A stretch of 64,000 nucleotides of DNA from Flavobacterium sp. LC2016-23 (GCF_009674775.1 NZ_WKKE01000005.1:124001-188000), one strand, 5' to 3'. Counted from the first letter of the stretch, positions 8,565 through 20,000 are shown. Numbers and translations are program-made. The notes: a model not told the origin generated them from the sequence alone.

Positions 8565-9479
8565 TTAGTCTCTAATTAAAGGCAAAGTTGAACATCTCAA
8601 CAATCCTTCCTGTTTGGCAATTTCGGCGTACGGAATTTCTTCAACCGTAAAACCATTTGCGCGTAACCAATTGTTAAGTCTGGTAAAGTTTTTCTCTGAA
8701 ACGACTACATTCGTATCTATTGAAAATACATTCGAAAACATATGGTACATTTCATTCCTTTCGATGTGAAATAAATTTTCTTTTCCAAAAAGGTTTACTA
8801 AATACAGATAATCAGCTTCTTCACGAAATCCTCTTTTATAGATAATTCCTTTGTCTTTTCCTACTGGCTGAAAACAACAATCTAAATGCAAAGCATTATC
8901 TCTGGCTTCAAGTTTAGATTTAACAAGATCAAATTCTTTGACTATTTTATTTGGAAATAACTCCTTAATATAGTTTACACCCTGCATATTGGTTCGGGCA
9001 GTGATATAATCTTTGTAATCACTCCCTTTGTAAGTCCCAATAAAAATATGATCATTCCAAAGCATGACATCTCCTCCTTCAATATGAACTTCTTCCGGAG
9101 GGCGAACCACTTTTGTTGCATCCATCTGGTCAATTACATATTGAATGGCATCCAGCTCTCTTTCTCGGTCGGGTAAAATATTAGATTTCACAAAAGTATC
9201 ATCAATAACAAAACCAATATCCCTGGCGAAAATCTGGTTGTAATTTTCGATCATCTCAGGACGATAGACTGTTACATTGTACTTTTGAAAAACAGCATTA
9301 AAAGCATCCATTTCAGCAACCATATCTTTTTCAATAGGATAAGTTCCTGCCTTAATATGTTCCAATGATTTAGGATCATAGGCTTCATCAACAGATGGAG
9401 TCGGCCCATTATGAACAGCAGAACCCAAAACTACGGCACGTAATCTTGACGTTTCGTTCTTTACATTTAATTGCAACAT
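8565..9479 (-). CDS. Dimethylarginine dimethylaminohydrolase / amidinotransferase family protein
   Basis: Second guanidino-group enzyme, 304 residues. Conserved features are FARDIGFVIDD, the HIEGGDVMLW strand that supplies substrate-binding acids, HLDCCFQPV with the catalytic histidine, and LRCSTLPLIRD with the catalytic Cys296 near the end. The family contains arginine deiminases, DDAH and amidinotransferases, and the sequence alone does not choose the substrate. It shares little beyond the fold with its downstream neighbour. A TATATTTG box lies 19 bases before the ATG, in the 3' flank of the citrate synthase terminator, so it probably has its own promoter. Confidence 0.78.
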   Translation of the reverse strand: MLQLNVKNETSRLRAVVLGSAVHNGPTPSVDEAYDPKSLEHIKAGTYPIEKDMVAEMDAFNAVFQKYNVTVYRPEMIENYNQIFARDIGFVIDDTFVKSNILPDRERELDAIQYVIDQMDATKVVRPPEEVHIEGGDVMLWNDHIFIGTYKGSDYKDYITARTNMQGVNYIKELFPNKIVKEFDLVKSKLEARDNALHLDCCFQPVGKDKGIIYKRGFREEADYLYLVNLFGKENLFHIERNEMYHMFSNVFSIDTNVVVSEKNFTRLNNWLRANGFTVEEIPYAEIAKQEGLLRCSTLPLIRD

Positions 9480-9498
9480 AACTTTATTATATTTTGGG

Positions 9499-9506
9499 CA
9501 AATATA
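9499..9506 (-). promoter_or_regulatory. Candidate -7 element TATATTTG for the DDAH-family gene
   Basis: TATATTTG on the minus strand ends 19 bases before the ATG at 9479. It begins in the T-run of the terminator that closes the citrate synthase gene, so terminator and promoter are nearly fused. Confidence 0.45.
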
Positions 9507-9536
9507 AAAAAAGCTTCACAGTTAAGTGAAGCTTTT
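9505..9536 (-). terminator. Intrinsic terminator of gltA
   Basis: An 11-bp stem (9509-9519 with 9526-9536), 6-base loop and a T-run on the minus strand lie directly after the citrate synthase stop codon. Confidence 0.85.
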
Positions 9537-9545
9537 AAAGTTATT

Positions 9546-10823
9546 TTATCTGTTAGACTTAAAGTCTCTCAATGGGTGTCCTGTATAAATTTGTCTAGGT
9601 CGTCCGATTGGTTCTTTGTTTTCACGCATTTCTTTCCATTGTGCGATCCATCCCGGCAATCTTCCGATAGCAAACATTACTGTAAACATATCGGTTGGAA
9701 TCCCTAATGCTCTGTAAATAATTCCTGAATAGAAATCTACATTTGGGTATAAATTTCTTGATTTGAAGTACTCATCTTCAAGAGCAGCTGATTCTAATTT
9801 TTTAGCAATTTCTAAAATAGGATCATCAACACCTAAGGTTTCTAACACTTCTTTAGCCGCTTTTTTGATGATTTTAGCTCTTGGATCAAAGTTTTTATAA
9901 ACTCTGTGACCAAATCCCATTAAACGGAAAGGATCGTTTTTATCTTTCGCTTTCGCCAAAAATTTGTCCGTATCACCACCATCTTTATTGATTTCCTCCA
10001 GCATTTCAAGAACTGCCTGATTTGCACCTCCGTGAAGTGGTCCCCAAAGAGCTGAAACACCCGCAGAGATAGAAGCAAATAGACCTGCATGAGAAGAACC
10101 AACCATTCTAACTGTTGAAGTAGAACAGTTTTGCTCGTGATCTGCATGAAGGATAAACAATTTATCTAAAGCGTCAACAATAACAGGATTGGCTGAATAA
10201 GGTCCTGTAGGCAATTTAAACATTAATTGCATAAAATTATCAACGTAACCTGTTGTGTTATCGTAATAATTCAAAGGATACCCCATAGATTTTCTGTACG
10301 TCCAGGTAGCAATCACAAGGAATTTACCCATTGTTTTACAAATGGCTTCGTACATTTCTTTTTCATTTTCAACATTTACCGCTTTTGGATTAAATGCCGT
10401 TAGAGCACTTGTTAAAGCAGATAAAACACCCATTGGATGTGCTGTTTTTGGAAAACCGTCAATGATATTTTTCATTTCTTCGTTTACCAAAGTATGTTTT
10501 TTGATACCATTTTCAAACTGTTCCAATTCCTGAGCAGTCGGAAGTTCTCCAAAAATTAAAAGATAGGATACTTCCAGAAAATTAGCCTTTTCAGCTAGAT
10601 CTTCAATTGAGTATCCTCTGTAACGCAAAATTCCTAATTCTCCGTCTAAGAAAGTGATTTCACTTTTACAGGAGCCGGAATTTTTATATCCCGGATCAAG
10701 AGTAATAATACCAGTTAAATCACGTAATTTGTTAATATCGATAGCTGATTCATTTTCGCTTCCTGTGATTACCGGAAGTTCAATTTTTTGACCATCTACT
10801 TCTAATGTAGCTATTTTTGACAT
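9546..10823 (-). CDS. gltA: Citrate synthase
   Basis: Condenses acetyl-CoA and oxaloacetate to citrate at the entry to the TCA cycle. All catalytic blocks are present: SSHAGLFAS, GPLHGGANQ (catalytic His near residue 264), GFGHRVYKNFDPRA (second His near 303) and the aspartate in NVDFYSG near 360. The C-terminal R-P-R-Q-IYTG segment is also intact. Its 425 residues, with an N-terminal extension, resemble the hexameric Gram-negative type. It is transcribed separately from enolase: a terminator precedes it and a TAGATTTG box lies 37 bases before its ATG. Confidence 0.97.
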   Translation of the reverse strand: MSKIATLEVDGQKIELPVITGSENESAIDINKLRDLTGIITLDPGYKNSGSCKSEITFLDGELGILRYRGYSIEDLAEKANFLEVSYLLIFGELPTAQELEQFENGIKKHTLVNEEMKNIIDGFPKTAHPMGVLSALTSALTAFNPKAVNVENEKEMYEAICKTMGKFLVIATWTYRKSMGYPLNYYDNTTGYVDNFMQLMFKLPTGPYSANPVIVDALDKLFILHADHEQNCSTSTVRMVGSSHAGLFASISAGVSALWGPLHGGANQAVLEMLEEINKDGGDTDKFLAKAKDKNDPFRLMGFGHRVYKNFDPRAKIIKKAAKEVLETLGVDDPILEIAKKLESAALEDEYFKSRNLYPNVDFYSGIIYRALGIPTDMFTVMFAIGRLPGWIAQWKEMRENKEPIGRPRQIYTGHPLRDFKSNR

Positions 10824-10860
10824 AATATATCGGAAATAAATCTTTAAAATAATAATTTAT

Positions 10861-10868
10861 CAAATCTA
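10861..10868 (-). promoter_or_regulatory. Candidate -7 element TAGATTTG for gltA
   Basis: Minus-strand TAGATTTG fits TAnnTTTG and lies between the enolase terminator and the gltA ATG. No good -33 TTG is found. Confidence 0.45.
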
Positions 10869-10919
10869 AGGAATTTAACACTAATTAAAAAAAGAATCCT
10901 GCTATGAATTTGTTAAAAC

Positions 10920-10953
10920 TCCAAAAAAAAACCATTCGAACAAACGAATGGTT
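10920..10953 (-). terminator. Intrinsic terminator of eno
   Basis: A 10-bp stem (AAACCATTCG paired with CGAATGGTTT) with a 6-base loop is followed on the minus strand by nine T residues, 26 bases after the enolase stop codon. Confidence 0.87.
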
Positions 10954-10978
10954 TAATTTCAATATATAAGTGTTACTA

Positions 10979-12283
<1,305 letters not shown>

Positions 12284-12372
12284 TTATTAATAAATTATAT
12301 TTTTTTTCGAAATTATAAAAATATTTAATAGAAAAAAATGCATTCTTACTATTAAACACCTTTACTTATTAA

Positions 12373-13491
12373 CTATATCGTTTTAGCAGCAACCAGTTTT
12401 ATATTCTCAACAAACTGATCAAACAAATAAGATGAATCATGTGGTCCGGGACTCGCTTCCGGGTGGTATTGTACTGAAAAACAATTCTTATTTTTCATAC
12501 GCATTCCGGCAACAGTTCCATCATTTAAATGTAAATGTGTAATCTCTAAATCCGGATGATTATCCAATTGCTCTTTATTAACAGCAAACCCATGATTCTG
12601 TGAAGTAATCTCTCCTTTACCTGTAATCAAATTTTTTACAGGATGATTGATTCCACGATGACCATTAAACATTTTATAAGTCTGAACTCCATTTGCCAAA
12701 GCAATCACCTGATGCCCTAAACAAATTCCGAATAAAGGTTTATCATCAGCCAGAATATCTTTTGCCACTTCGATAGCTCCAAAAAGCGGATCCGGATCAC
12801 CAGGTCCATTTGACAAAAAGTATCCGTCCGGATTAAATTCAGACATATCTTTATAAGTCGAATTGTAAGGATAAACTTTTATATAACAATCTCTCTTAGC
12901 AAGATTTCTTAAAATATTCTTTTTAATTCCAAGGTCTAAAGCAGATATTTTATAGGATGCATTTTCGTCACCAAAAAAATAAGGTTCAGTAGTTGAAACT
13001 TTCGATGCCAACTCTAAACCTTCCATATTTGGAACATCATTCAATTCCTTTTTCAATTCTTCAATGGAAGTTCCATCAGTGCAAATAACAGCATTCATTG
13101 CGCCGTTGTCACGAATATAACTTACCAAAGCTCTGGTATCCACATCGGAAATGCAGATTAGATTCTGTTTTTCAAAATAGTCCTCTAAACTTCCGGAAGC
13201 ATCTTCCCTTGAATAGTTAAAGCTGAAGTTTTTACAAACCAGGCCAGCAATTTTAATGCTTTCAGATTCAATCTCTAAATCATTAACACCATAGTTACCA
13301 ATATGAGCATTGGTAGCCACCATAATCTGACCAAAATAAGAAGGATCTGTAAAAATCTCCTGATATCCGGTCATTCCTGTATTAAAACAAACCTCTCCAA
13401 AAGTTTTACCACTAATACCAATAGATTTTCCATGAAAAATAGTTCCGTCGCTTAGTAATAAAATGGCGCTTTGTCGTGTAGTGTATTTCAT
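12373..13491 (-). CDS. carA: Carbamoyl-phosphate synthase small subunit (glutaminase)
   Basis: Releases ammonia from glutamine for the large subunit CarB, feeding arginine and pyrimidine synthesis. The N-terminal CPSase_sm domain (FGEVCFNTGMTGYQEI) is followed by a class I glutamine amidotransferase domain with the nucleophile in GICLGHQ (Cys near residue 257) and the His-Glu pair in QYHPEASPG (near 345). The 372 residues are complete. carB is not in the window; the two subunits are often unlinked in this phylum. It has a complete candidate promoter at 13568-13598. Confidence 0.97.
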   Translation of the reverse strand: MKYTTRQSAILLLSDGTIFHGKSIGISGKTFGEVCFNTGMTGYQEIFTDPSYFGQIMVATNAHIGNYGVNDLEIESESIKIAGLVCKNFSFNYSREDASGSLEDYFEKQNLICISDVDTRALVSYIRDNGAMNAVICTDGTSIEELKKELNDVPNMEGLELASKVSTTEPYFFGDENASYKISALDLGIKKNILRNLAKRDCYIKVYPYNSTYKDMSEFNPDGYFLSNGPGDPDPLFGAIEVAKDILADDKPLFGICLGHQVIALANGVQTYKMFNGHRGINHPVKNLITGKGEITSQNHGFAVNKEQLDNHPDLEITHLHLNDGTVAGMRMKNKNCFSVQYHPEASPGPHDSSYLFDQFVENIKLVAAKTI

Positions 13492-13567
13492 TCTTTAATT
13501 TGTGTTGTTTTTTTTAATTGTTTAATGAAACCTGGCAAGCACATTTCATTTATAATTAGATATTTTG

Positions 13568-13598
13568 CAAATTTACTTCTTTAAAAGAGTGCTTCCAA
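13568..13598 (-). promoter_or_regulatory. Promoter of carA (TTG-N20-TAAATTTG)
   Basis: On the minus strand, TTG at 13598-13596 is followed after 20 bases by TAAATTTG (13575-13568). This matches the Flavobacterium -33/-7 layout. The predicted leader to the carA ATG is about 70 bases. Confidence 0.75.
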
Positions 13599-13671
13599 AA
13601 AAAAATAAAAATTTCATTCATAAAAATAAAACCTAACCCATGAAATAAGTTAAATTTCAATTTAAAAAAAC

Positions 13672-13708
13672 CAAAAAAAAAGGATAAACTAAAAATTAGT
13701 TTATCCTT
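13672..13708 (-). terminator. Terminator of the ribosomal supercluster after rplQ
   Basis: Perfect 12-bp stem (13680-13691 with 13697-13708) and a 5-base loop, followed on the minus strand by nine T residues. It closes the rplC-to-rplQ transcript 29 bases after the rplQ stop. Confidence 0.88.
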
Positions 13709-13736
13709 GATTTCTATAGAATCATTACTTTCATAA

Positions 13737-14225
13737 TTATTCAGAAGCTTCAGTAGTCGATTCTGACTCAGCAGCTGGAGCTTCAGAAGTTTCCTCAGCT
13801 TTTTTTGCTTTACCACCACGACGGCTTTTTGCTTTTTTAACTTCTTTTTTACCTCCATTGTAAAGTTCATTGAAATCTACAAGTTCGATCATTGCCATAT
13901 CAGCATTATCTCCCAAACGATTTCCAACTTTAATGATACGAGTGTATCCACCTGGACGGTCACCAACTTTAGCAGCTACGTCTCTGAACAAGTCAGTTAC
14001 AGCATATTTACTACGTAAGTAAGCAAAAACAATACGACGGTTGTGAGTCGTATCTTCTTTTGATTTTGTAATTAAAGGCTCAACGAATTGTTTAAGCGCT
14101 TTAGCTTTAGCAACAGTAGTATTAATACGTTTGTGCTCGATAAGAGAACAAGCCATATTAGCCAACATAGCTTTTCTATGTCCAGTCTGTCTGCTTAAGT
14201 GATTGAATTTTTTTCCGTGTCTCAT
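13737..14225 (-). CDS. rplQ: 50S ribosomal protein L17
   Basis: Large-subunit protein near the peptide exit tunnel. The family core ([47 protein letters not shown]) occupies about residues 1-118. The remaining 40 or so residues form a basic stretch followed by an Ala/Glu/Ser-rich acidic tail. The protein is therefore 162 residues against about 127 in E. coli; such tails are usual in Bacteroidota. Last gene of the alpha-operon segment, 36 bases after rpoA. Confidence 0.97.
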   Translation of the reverse strand: MRHGKKFNHLSRQTGHRKAMLANMACSLIEHKRINTTVAKAKALKQFVEPLITKSKEDTTHNRRIVFAYLRSKYAVTDLFRDVAAKVGDRPGGYTRIIKVGNRLGDNADMAMIELVDFNELYNGGKKEVKKAKSRRGGKAKKAEETSEAPAAESESTTEASE

Positions 14226-14261
14226 TGCTATTTTAAATTTAATCCGCCGTGGCGGATTGAA

Positions 14262-15254
14262 TTATTCTTTATCTAATTTGTATTTAGCTAAATCCATCCC
14301 GAAAGTTAAATTTTTAACTGCAACAAGTTCATCAAGTTCAGTTAAAGATTTTTTACCAAAATTACGGAATTTCATTAGGTCATTTTTATTGAACGATACT
14401 AAATCACCAAGTGTATCAACTTCAGCCGCTTTCAAGCAATTTAATGCTCTCACAGATAAATCCATATCAACAAGCTTAGTTTTAAGCAATTGTCTCATAT
14501 GCAATGACTCTTCATCATACGATTCTGTTTGTGCAATTTCGTCAGCCTCGAGTGTAATTCTTTCGTCAGAAAATAACATGAAGTGGTGAATTAAAACTTT
14601 AGCAGCTTCAGTAAGAGCATCTTTTGGATTAATAGAACCATCAGTTTTAATTTCAAAAACTAATTTTTCGTAATCTGTTTTTTGCTCAACACGGAAGTTT
14701 TCAATTGCATATTTTACATTTTTTACCGGAGTAAAAATAGAATCTGTAAAAATGGTACCAATTGCAGCGTTCTGTTTTTTGTTCTCCTCAGCAGGAACGT
14801 ATCCTCTACCTTTTTCGATTGTTAAATCGAAGTTCAATTTGATTTTTGGATCTAAATTACAGATAACAAGGTCTGGATTCAGCACTTGAAAACCTGAAAT
14901 AAATTTTTGAAAATCACCTGCTGTTAGTTGATCTTTACCAGAAACAGAAATAGTAACTGCTTCATTATCGATATCTTCAATTTGACGTTTGAAACGCACT
15001 TGTTTTAGATTAAGGATAATTTCGGTAACATCTTCAACAACACCTGAAATAGTAGAAAACTCATGATCTACACCTTCGATACGAACAGATGTAATTGCAT
15101 AACCTTCTAATGCTGAAAGCAAAACTCTTCTAAGTGCATTACCAACAGTCAATCCATAACCAGGTTCTAAAGGTCTAAATTCGAATTTACCTTCAAAATC
15201 GGTTGAATCGATCATGATAACTTTATCGGGCTTTTGAAAATTAAATATTGCCAT
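14262..15254 (-). CDS. rpoA: RNA polymerase alpha subunit
   Basis: Assembly platform of RNA polymerase and contact point for upstream DNA and activators. The N-terminal domain ([23 protein letters not shown] at about residues 31-53 is diagnostic) runs to about 230. The C-terminal domain ([29 protein letters not shown]) occupies about 260-325. 330 residues is the normal length. It is placed between rpsD and rplQ as in most bacteria. Confidence 0.98.
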   Translation of the reverse strand: MAIFNFQKPDKVIMIDSTDFEGKFEFRPLEPGYGLTVGNALRRVLLSALEGYAITSVRIEGVDHEFSTISGVVEDVTEIILNLKQVRFKRQIEDIDNEAVTISVSGKDQLTAGDFQKFISGFQVLNPDLVICNLDPKIKLNFDLTIEKGRGYVPAEENKKQNAAIGTIFTDSIFTPVKNVKYAIENFRVEQKTDYEKLVFEIKTDGSINPKDALTEAAKVLIHHFMLFSDERITLEADEIAQTESYDEESLHMRQLLKTKLVDMDLSVRALNCLKAAEVDTLGDLVSFNKNDLMKFRNFGKKSLTELDELVAVKNLTFGMDLAKYKLDKE

Positions 15255-15275
15255 AAATTTCGACTAAGTCAATTA

Positions 15276-15881
15276 TTATTTGTTGTACAACTCTACGATT
15301 AATTGTTCTTTAATGTTTTCTGGAATTTGAAGTCTTGCAGGTACAGAAACAAAAGTTCCTTCTTTAAGATCATTGTTCCAGGTAATCCATTCATAAACAT
15401 GACTTGAATTTGATAAAGAACGTTCGATAGCTTCTAGAGATTTAGACTTTTCACGAACTGCAACTTTATCACCAGGCTTAAGGTGGTAAGAAGGAATATT
15501 AACAACTTCACCATTTACAGTAACGTGTCTGTGAGATACGATCTGACGTGCACCTCTTCTAGAAGGAGCGATACCCATTCTGAAAACTACGTTATCCAAT
15601 CTTGCTTCGCATAATTGTAATAAAACTTCACCAGTTACTCCTTTAGTCGCTGATGCTTTTTCGAATAAATTTCTGAATTGTTTTTCTAAAATTCCATAAG
15701 AATATTTAGCTTTTTGCTTTTCCATTAACTGAACAGCGTACTCAGATTTTTTTCCTCTTTTTTTAGCCATCCCGTGTTGTCCAGGTGGGTAATTTCTTTT
15801 TTCGAAAGATTTATCATCTCCGAAGATTGCTTCGCCAAATTTACGAGCGATTCTTGTACTAGGACCAGTATATCTTGCCAT
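15276..15881 (-). CDS. rpsD: 30S ribosomal protein S4 (zinc-free form)
   Basis: Primary 16S rRNA-binding protein and, in E. coli, translational repressor of its operon. The [15 protein letters not shown] start, [19 protein letters not shown] and the S4 RNA-binding domain ([29 protein letters not shown]) are present. The four-cysteine cluster found near the N-terminus of zinc-binding S4 proteins is absent; only one Cys ([11 protein letters not shown]) occurs. 201 residues. An 89-base gap separates it from rpsK. Confidence 0.97.
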   Translation of the reverse strand: MARYTGPSTRIARKFGEAIFGDDKSFEKRNYPPGQHGMAKKRGKKSEYAVQLMEKQKAKYSYGILEKQFRNLFEKASATKGVTGEVLLQLCEARLDNVVFRMGIAPSRRGARQIVSHRHVTVNGEVVNIPSYHLKPGDKVAVREKSKSLEAIERSLSNSSHVYEWITWNNDLKEGTFVSVPARLQIPENIKEQLIVELYNK

Positions 15882-15970
15882 TTTAAATTGTTTAAGATTG
15901 AGATTATGAATTCAGGTCTTATCCTTCGATAATCTATTTTCAATCTAGGTTATACTATAAATTTTGAGTA

Positions 15971-16354
15971 CTAAACTCTACGTCTTTTAGGAGGACGACA
16001 TCCGTTGTGAGGCATTGGAGTAACATCGATAATCTCAGTAACTTCAATTCCACCGTTATGAATAGAACGGATAGCAGACTCACGTCCGTTTCCTGGTCCT
16101 TTTACATAAACTTTTACTTTTTTAAGTCCTGCCTCAAGAGCTACTTTACTACAATCTTCTGCTGCCATCTGAGCTGCGTACGGAGTATTCTTTTTAGAAC
16201 CTCTGAAACCCATTTTACCAGCTGAAGACCAAGAAATAACTTCACCTTTCTTATTTGTCAAAGAAATGATAATGTTGTTGAAAGTGGCAGAAATATGAGC
16301 TTCACCCGTTGATTCAACGATAACTTTACGTTTTTTTGCAGTTGCTTTAGCCAT
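15971..16354 (-). CDS. rpsK: 30S ribosomal protein S11
   Basis: Platform protein at the mRNA exit site. The conserved [16 protein letters not shown] strand (here [19 protein letters not shown]), [23 protein letters not shown] and the basic tail [12 protein letters not shown] identify it. 127 residues. It is 8 bases downstream of rpsM. Confidence 0.98.
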   Translation of the reverse strand: MAKATAKKRKVIVESTGEAHISATFNNIIISLTNKKGEVISWSSAGKMGFRGSKKNTPYAAQMAAEDCSKVALEAGLKKVKVYVKGPGNGRESAIRSIHNGGIEVTEIIDVTPMPHNGCRPPKRRRV

Positions 16355-16362
16355 ATTACTTA

Positions 16363-16737
16363 TTATTTAGTTGCTTTTTTCTTGTTCGCAACAGTTTTTC
16401 TTTTACCTTTTCTTGTTCTAGAGTTGTTTTTAGTTCTTTGTCCTCTTAACGGAAGACCAGATCTGTGACGGATACCTCTGTAACAACCAATATCCATTAA
16501 ACGTTTGATGTTTAAAGAAACCTCTGAACGTAATTCTCCTTCAATTTTGTAAAATGAAACTGCATCACGAATCGCTCCGATCTCATCATCATTCCAATCT
16601 TGAACTTTTTTGTCTTGGCTAACTTGAGCTTTTTCTAAAATCTCAATTGCTCTACTTCTTCCTAATCCAAAGATATAGGTAAGTGCTATAACACCTCTTT
16701 TATTTTTTGGGATATCTACCCCTGCTATTCTTGCCAT
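16363..16737 (-). CDS. rpsM: 30S ribosomal protein S13
   Basis: Head protein of the small subunit that contacts tRNA and the intersubunit bridge. It opens with [14 protein letters not shown], carries the helix-two-turns-helix segment [15 protein letters not shown], and ends with the signature [18 protein letters not shown] and a lysine-rich tail. 124 residues, full length. The gap to rpmJ is only two bases. Confidence 0.98.
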   Translation of the reverse strand: MARIAGVDIPKNKRGVIALTYIFGLGRSRAIEILEKAQVSQDKKVQDWNDDEIGAIRDAVSFYKIEGELRSEVSLNIKRLMDIGCYRGIRHRSGLPLRGQRTKNNSRTRKGKRKTVANKKKATK

Positions 16738-16739
16738 AA

Positions 16740-16856
16740 TTATCCTTGTCTTTGTTTAAATCTAGGATTCTTTTTGTTTATTACGTACAATCTCCCTTTT
16801 CTACGCACAATAATGCACTCGGGACTTCTCTTTTTTACTGATGCTCTAACTTTCAT
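16740..16856 (-). CDS. rpmJ: 50S ribosomal protein L36, zinc-free form (38 residues)
   Basis: Smallest large-subunit protein, encoded by 38 codons between infA and rpsM. Reading from ATG at 16856 it begins [14 protein letters not shown] and ends KQRQG, both family constants. Standard L36 binds zinc through C11, C14, C27 and H33. Here the positions are Ser11, Cys14, Asn27 and Phe33, so three of four ligands are lost and zinc cannot be held in the usual way. This is a C-minus form, as known in several bacterial groups. Start and stop lie tightly between its neighbours. Confidence 0.95.
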   Translation of the reverse strand: MKVRASVKKRSPECIIVRRKGRLYVINKKNPRFKQRQG

Positions 16857-16868
16857 AGTGAATATCCT

Positions 16869-17084
16869 TTAATATCGATAAGTAATTCTTGCTTTTGACA
16901 AATCATAAGGACTCATTTCCAGTTTCACTTTATCACCAGGTAATAACTTGATGTAATGCATACGCATTTTACCAGAAATATGAGCAATTACGATATGTCC
17001 ATTTTCTAACTCTACACGGAACATCGCATTTGATAATGCTTCGATGATTGATCCGTCTTGTTCTATTGCTGATTGTTTTGCCAT
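16869..17084 (-). CDS. infA: Translation initiation factor IF-1
   Basis: OB-fold factor that occupies the ribosomal A site during initiation. 71 residues with the usual [20 protein letters not shown] start, [19 protein letters not shown] core and RITYRY end. It sits 7 bases after secY, the common order in the spc-alpha junction of many non-enteric bacteria. Confidence 0.98.
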   Translation of the reverse strand: MAKQSAIEQDGSIIEALSNAMFRVELENGHIVIAHISGKMRMHYIKLLPGDKVKLEMSPYDLSKARITYRY

Positions 17085-17091
17085 AAATATA

Positions 17092-18438
17092 TTAAGCTAC
17101 CGCTTTTCTATTTTTACCAGTCTTCATTAAACCATCATAATGTTTGTTTAACAAGTATGAATTGATTTGTTGAATAGTATCTATCGCAACACCAACCATA
17201 ATTATTAATGAGGTACCTCCAAAAAACATTGCCCAAGATTGTTGTACATCCATAATACTTACAACAATAGCTGGGAACACAGCAATCAAAGCAAGGAATA
17301 AAGATCCTGGGAAAGTTATTAAAGACATCACTTTATCAAGAAAATCTGAAGTCTCAGCTCCCGGACGAACTCCTGGAATGAAACCACCGCTTCTCTTTAA
17401 ATCATCAGCCATTTTGTTAGTAGGTACCGTGATAGCAGTATAGAAAAATGTAAATACAATAATTAATGTTGCAAAAACAAAATTATACCAAAAACCAAAG
17501 ATATTACTAAAAGCGCCAACAATAGATTGTGATGTATCTGATTTAGACAATCCAGCTACAGCTGCAGGTATAAACATAATTGCCTGAGCAAAAATGATTG
17601 GCATAACTCCTGAAGCATTAAGCTTAAGAGGAATCCATTGTCTGTTACCACCTGCTAAATCTTGCTCGTAATCTCCTGTCGTTGTACGACGAGCGTACTG
17701 AACAGGAATTCTACGTACTGCCATTGTAAGCAATACACAAGATATAATTACTAATAACCACACAATAATTTCAATAACTAATAACATTGGACCTCCATTG
17801 TTATTGGTAACTCTGGTTGTAAATTCTTGTATAAAAGCTTGCGGTAAACGAGCTAGGATACCAACCATAATCAACAATGAAATTCCATTTCCAATACCTT
17901 TATCCGTAATTTTTTCTCCAAGCCACATAGCGAAAATTGTACCAGTAACTAAGATAATAACAGAAGAGAACAAAAATTCAGGTGAATTAAAGCCTAGTAA
18001 GAATGCACTTCCAGGTAACGTTCTGTATAAATTGTAGATATAAGTTGGACCTTGAACCAGTGTAATAGCTATAGTCAACCAACGAGTGATTTGATTAATC
18101 TTTTTTCTGCCACTCTCTCCATCGTTTTGAAGTTTTTGCAAATAAGGAATCGCAATTCCCATCAACTGAACAACAATAGATGCAGAAATATAAGGCATAA
18201 TACCTAAAGCAAAAACTGAAGCTTTAGAGAAAGCACCTCCTGTAAACATGTCCAGGATAGATCCTAAACCATTTTTAGTTTGTCCCGCTAAACCTGTTAA
18301 TTGAGTTGCGTCAATACCAGGCAGCGTTACATGTGCACCAAAACGATAAACCAAAAGCAATCCTAATGTAATTAAGATTCTATTTTTCAGTTCTTCGATT
18401 TTCCAAACATTACTTATTGATTCAATAAATTTCTTCAT
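17092..18438 (-). CDS. secY: Protein translocase subunit SecY
   Basis: Pore subunit of the Sec translocon. Ten transmembrane helices are expected and visible as hydrophobic blocks. Diagnostic stretches are [11 protein letters not shown], the plug-side [28 protein letters not shown] region, [10 protein letters not shown], the ribosome-binding loops ([10 protein letters not shown] and [10 protein letters not shown]) and [11 protein letters not shown]. 448 residues. It follows rplO by 13 bases, as in the classical spc operon. Confidence 0.98.
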   Translation of the reverse strand: MKKFIESISNVWKIEELKNRILITLGLLLVYRFGAHVTLPGIDATQLTGLAGQTKNGLGSILDMFTGGAFSKASVFALGIMPYISASIVVQLMGIAIPYLQKLQNDGESGRKKINQITRWLTIAITLVQGPTYIYNLYRTLPGSAFLLGFNSPEFLFSSVIILVTGTIFAMWLGEKITDKGIGNGISLLIMVGILARLPQAFIQEFTTRVTNNNGGPMLLVIEIIVWLLVIISCVLLTMAVRRIPVQYARRTTTGDYEQDLAGGNRQWIPLKLNASGVMPIIFAQAIMFIPAAVAGLSKSDTSQSIVGAFSNIFGFWYNFVFATLIIVFTFFYTAITVPTNKMADDLKRSGGFIPGVRPGAETSDFLDKVMSLITFPGSLFLALIAVFPAIVVSIMDVQQSWAMFFGGTSLIIMVGVAIDTIQQINSYLLNKHYDGLMKTGKNRKAVA

Positions 18439-18451
18439 CTTAATAGATAAG

Positions 18452-18904
18452 TTATATAGTTACAGCTTCTCCACCAGCAGCTTCAATAGCAGCTTTTGCA
18501 GTAGCAGTAAATTTGTGGGCAGTTACTTTTAATTTTGCTTTCAACTCTCCTCTACCTAAAATCTTAACGATTTCATTTTTGGTAGCAAGACGGTTAGCTA
18601 CATAATCTGTCATAGAAACAGAATCAGTAATCACACCATTGTCTACTAATAATTGAAGCGTATCTAAATTAACACCTTCGTATTCTTTACGATTGATGTT
18701 TGTGAAACCAAACTTAGGCACACGTCTTTGAAGTGGCATTTGCCCTCCCTCAAAACCAATCTTTTTAGAATAACCAGAACGAGATTTTGCTCCTTTGTGA
18801 CCTCTTGCAGAAGTACCACCTTTTCCTGAACCTTCTCCTCTACCTAATCTTTTATTTTGATTGTGTGTTGACCCTTCAGCTGGTTGTAAGTTACTTAAAT
18901 TCAT
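18452..18904 (-). CDS. rplO: 50S ribosomal protein L15
   Basis: Late-assembly large-subunit protein. The N-terminal glycine- and arginine-rich extension (KRLGRGEGSGKGGTSARGHK) and the GFEGGQMPLQRRVPKFGF block are diagnostic; the C-terminal globular half is VKILGRGELKAKLKV. 150 residues, normal. Confidence 0.98.
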   Translation of the reverse strand: MNLSNLQPAEGSTHNQNKRLGRGEGSGKGGTSARGHKGAKSRSGYSKKIGFEGGQMPLQRRVPKFGFTNINRKEYEGVNLDTLQLLVDNGVITDSVSMTDYVANRLATKNEIVKILGRGELKAKLKVTAHKFTATAKAAIEAAGGEAVTI

Positions 18905-18915
18905 AACAGTATTTG

Positions 18916-19098
18916 TTATTTAGCTTCTTCGACAGAAACTAAGTGTTTAACTTTGTTTATCATACCAAGGATAGCAGGGTTTGAATCATGCTCTACAACT
19001 TGTCCCATTTTACGTAGACCTAAAGCTTCCAAACCTCTCTTTTGAGAAAGAGGACAGTTGATTTTGCTTCTTACTTGTTTTACTAATAATTTAGCCAT
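18916..19098 (-). CDS. rpmD: 50S ribosomal protein L30
   Basis: Small large-subunit protein of 60 residues, the bacterial short form. [28 protein letters not shown] is the recognisable core. It is 12 bases after rpsE and 11 before rplO. Confidence 0.97.
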   Translation of the reverse strand: MAKLLVKQVRSKINCPLSQKRGLEALGLRKMGQVVEHDSNPAILGMINKVKHLVSVEEAK

Positions 19099-19110
19099 AA
19101 TTTCCTTGAA

Positions 19111-19632
19111 TTAACCTTTAAAAACTTTTTCTAAAGAAACACCTCTTTGTTTTGCAACAGTGTGAGCGCTTCTCATTTGTAATAAAGCATCAAAAGTTGC
19201 TTTTACCACGTTATGAGGATTTGATGATCCTTGAGATTTAGATAATACATCGTGAATACCTACTGATTCAAGAACTGAACGAACAGCTCCACCAGCAATA
19301 ACTCCTGTACCATGAGACGCAGGAATTAAGAATACACGCGCACCACCAAATTTACCTTTTTGTTCGTGAGGAACAGATTGTCCGTTCAAAGGAATTTTTA
19401 CTAAATTTTTCTTAGCATCTTCTACTGCTTTCGCAATTGCTTCAGAAACATCTTTAGATTTTCCTAATCCGTGACCAACTACTCCGTTTTCATCACCTAC
19501 AACTACAATAGCAGAAAAACCGAAAGCTCTACCACCTTTTGTAACTTTAGTAACACGATTAACACTTACCAGACGATCTTTAAGTTCAAGACCACTTGGT
19601 TTTACCAATTCTACATTTTTGTATTTAGACAT
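19111..19632 (-). CDS. rpsE: 30S ribosomal protein S5
   Basis: Accuracy protein at the mRNA entry site. The double-stranded RNA-binding-like N-terminal domain ([31 protein letters not shown]) and the C-terminal fold ([33 protein letters not shown]) are complete. 173 residues. Confidence 0.98.
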   Translation of the reverse strand: MSKYKNVELVKPSGLELKDRLVSVNRVTKVTKGGRAFGFSAIVVVGDENGVVGHGLGKSKDVSEAIAKAVEDAKKNLVKIPLNGQSVPHEQKGKFGGARVFLIPASHGTGVIAGGAVRSVLESVGIHDVLSKSQGSSNPHNVVKATFDALLQMRSAHTVAKQRGVSLEKVFKG

Positions 19633-19638
19633 AATATA

Positions 19639-19989
19639 TTAGAATTTAAGTCCAGCCGCTCTTGCGCCTTCTGCTAATGATTTAATACGACCGTGATACA
19701 AATATCCACCTCTGTCAAAAGTGATGGTATCAATCCCGGCTTTTAACGCTTTTTCAGCAACTAGTTTTCCAACTGCAGCAGCTACTTCAACGTTAGTACC
19801 TTTTCCTATTTCTTTTTCTCTTGAAGATGCAGCTAATATAGTAACTCCGTTTACGTCATCAATAAGTTGAGCATAAATTTCTTTGTTACTTCTAAACACA
19901 GATAGTCTTGGGTTAGTAGCAGTACCACTAATCGTTTTTCTAATTCTGAATCTAATTCTCTGTCTTCTATCAGATTTTGTTAATGACAT
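19639..19989 (-). CDS. rplR: 50S ribosomal protein L18
   Basis: 5S rRNA-binding protein. The basic N-terminus ([17 protein letters not shown]) is followed by [17 protein letters not shown] and the closing [20 protein letters not shown] block. 116 residues, normal for the family. Confidence 0.98.
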   Translation of the reverse strand: MSLTKSDRRQRIRFRIRKTISGTATNPRLSVFRSNKEIYAQLIDDVNGVTILAASSREKEIGKGTNVEVAAAVGKLVAEKALKAGIDTITFDRGGYLYHGRIKSLAEGARAAGLKF

Positions 19990-20000
19990 AATCTTATTTT

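Noticed and set aside
13556..13870. A lysine-rich open frame overlapping the end of rplQ
   Set aside because: It is a shifted-frame reading of the basic rplQ tail and the A-rich terminator region.
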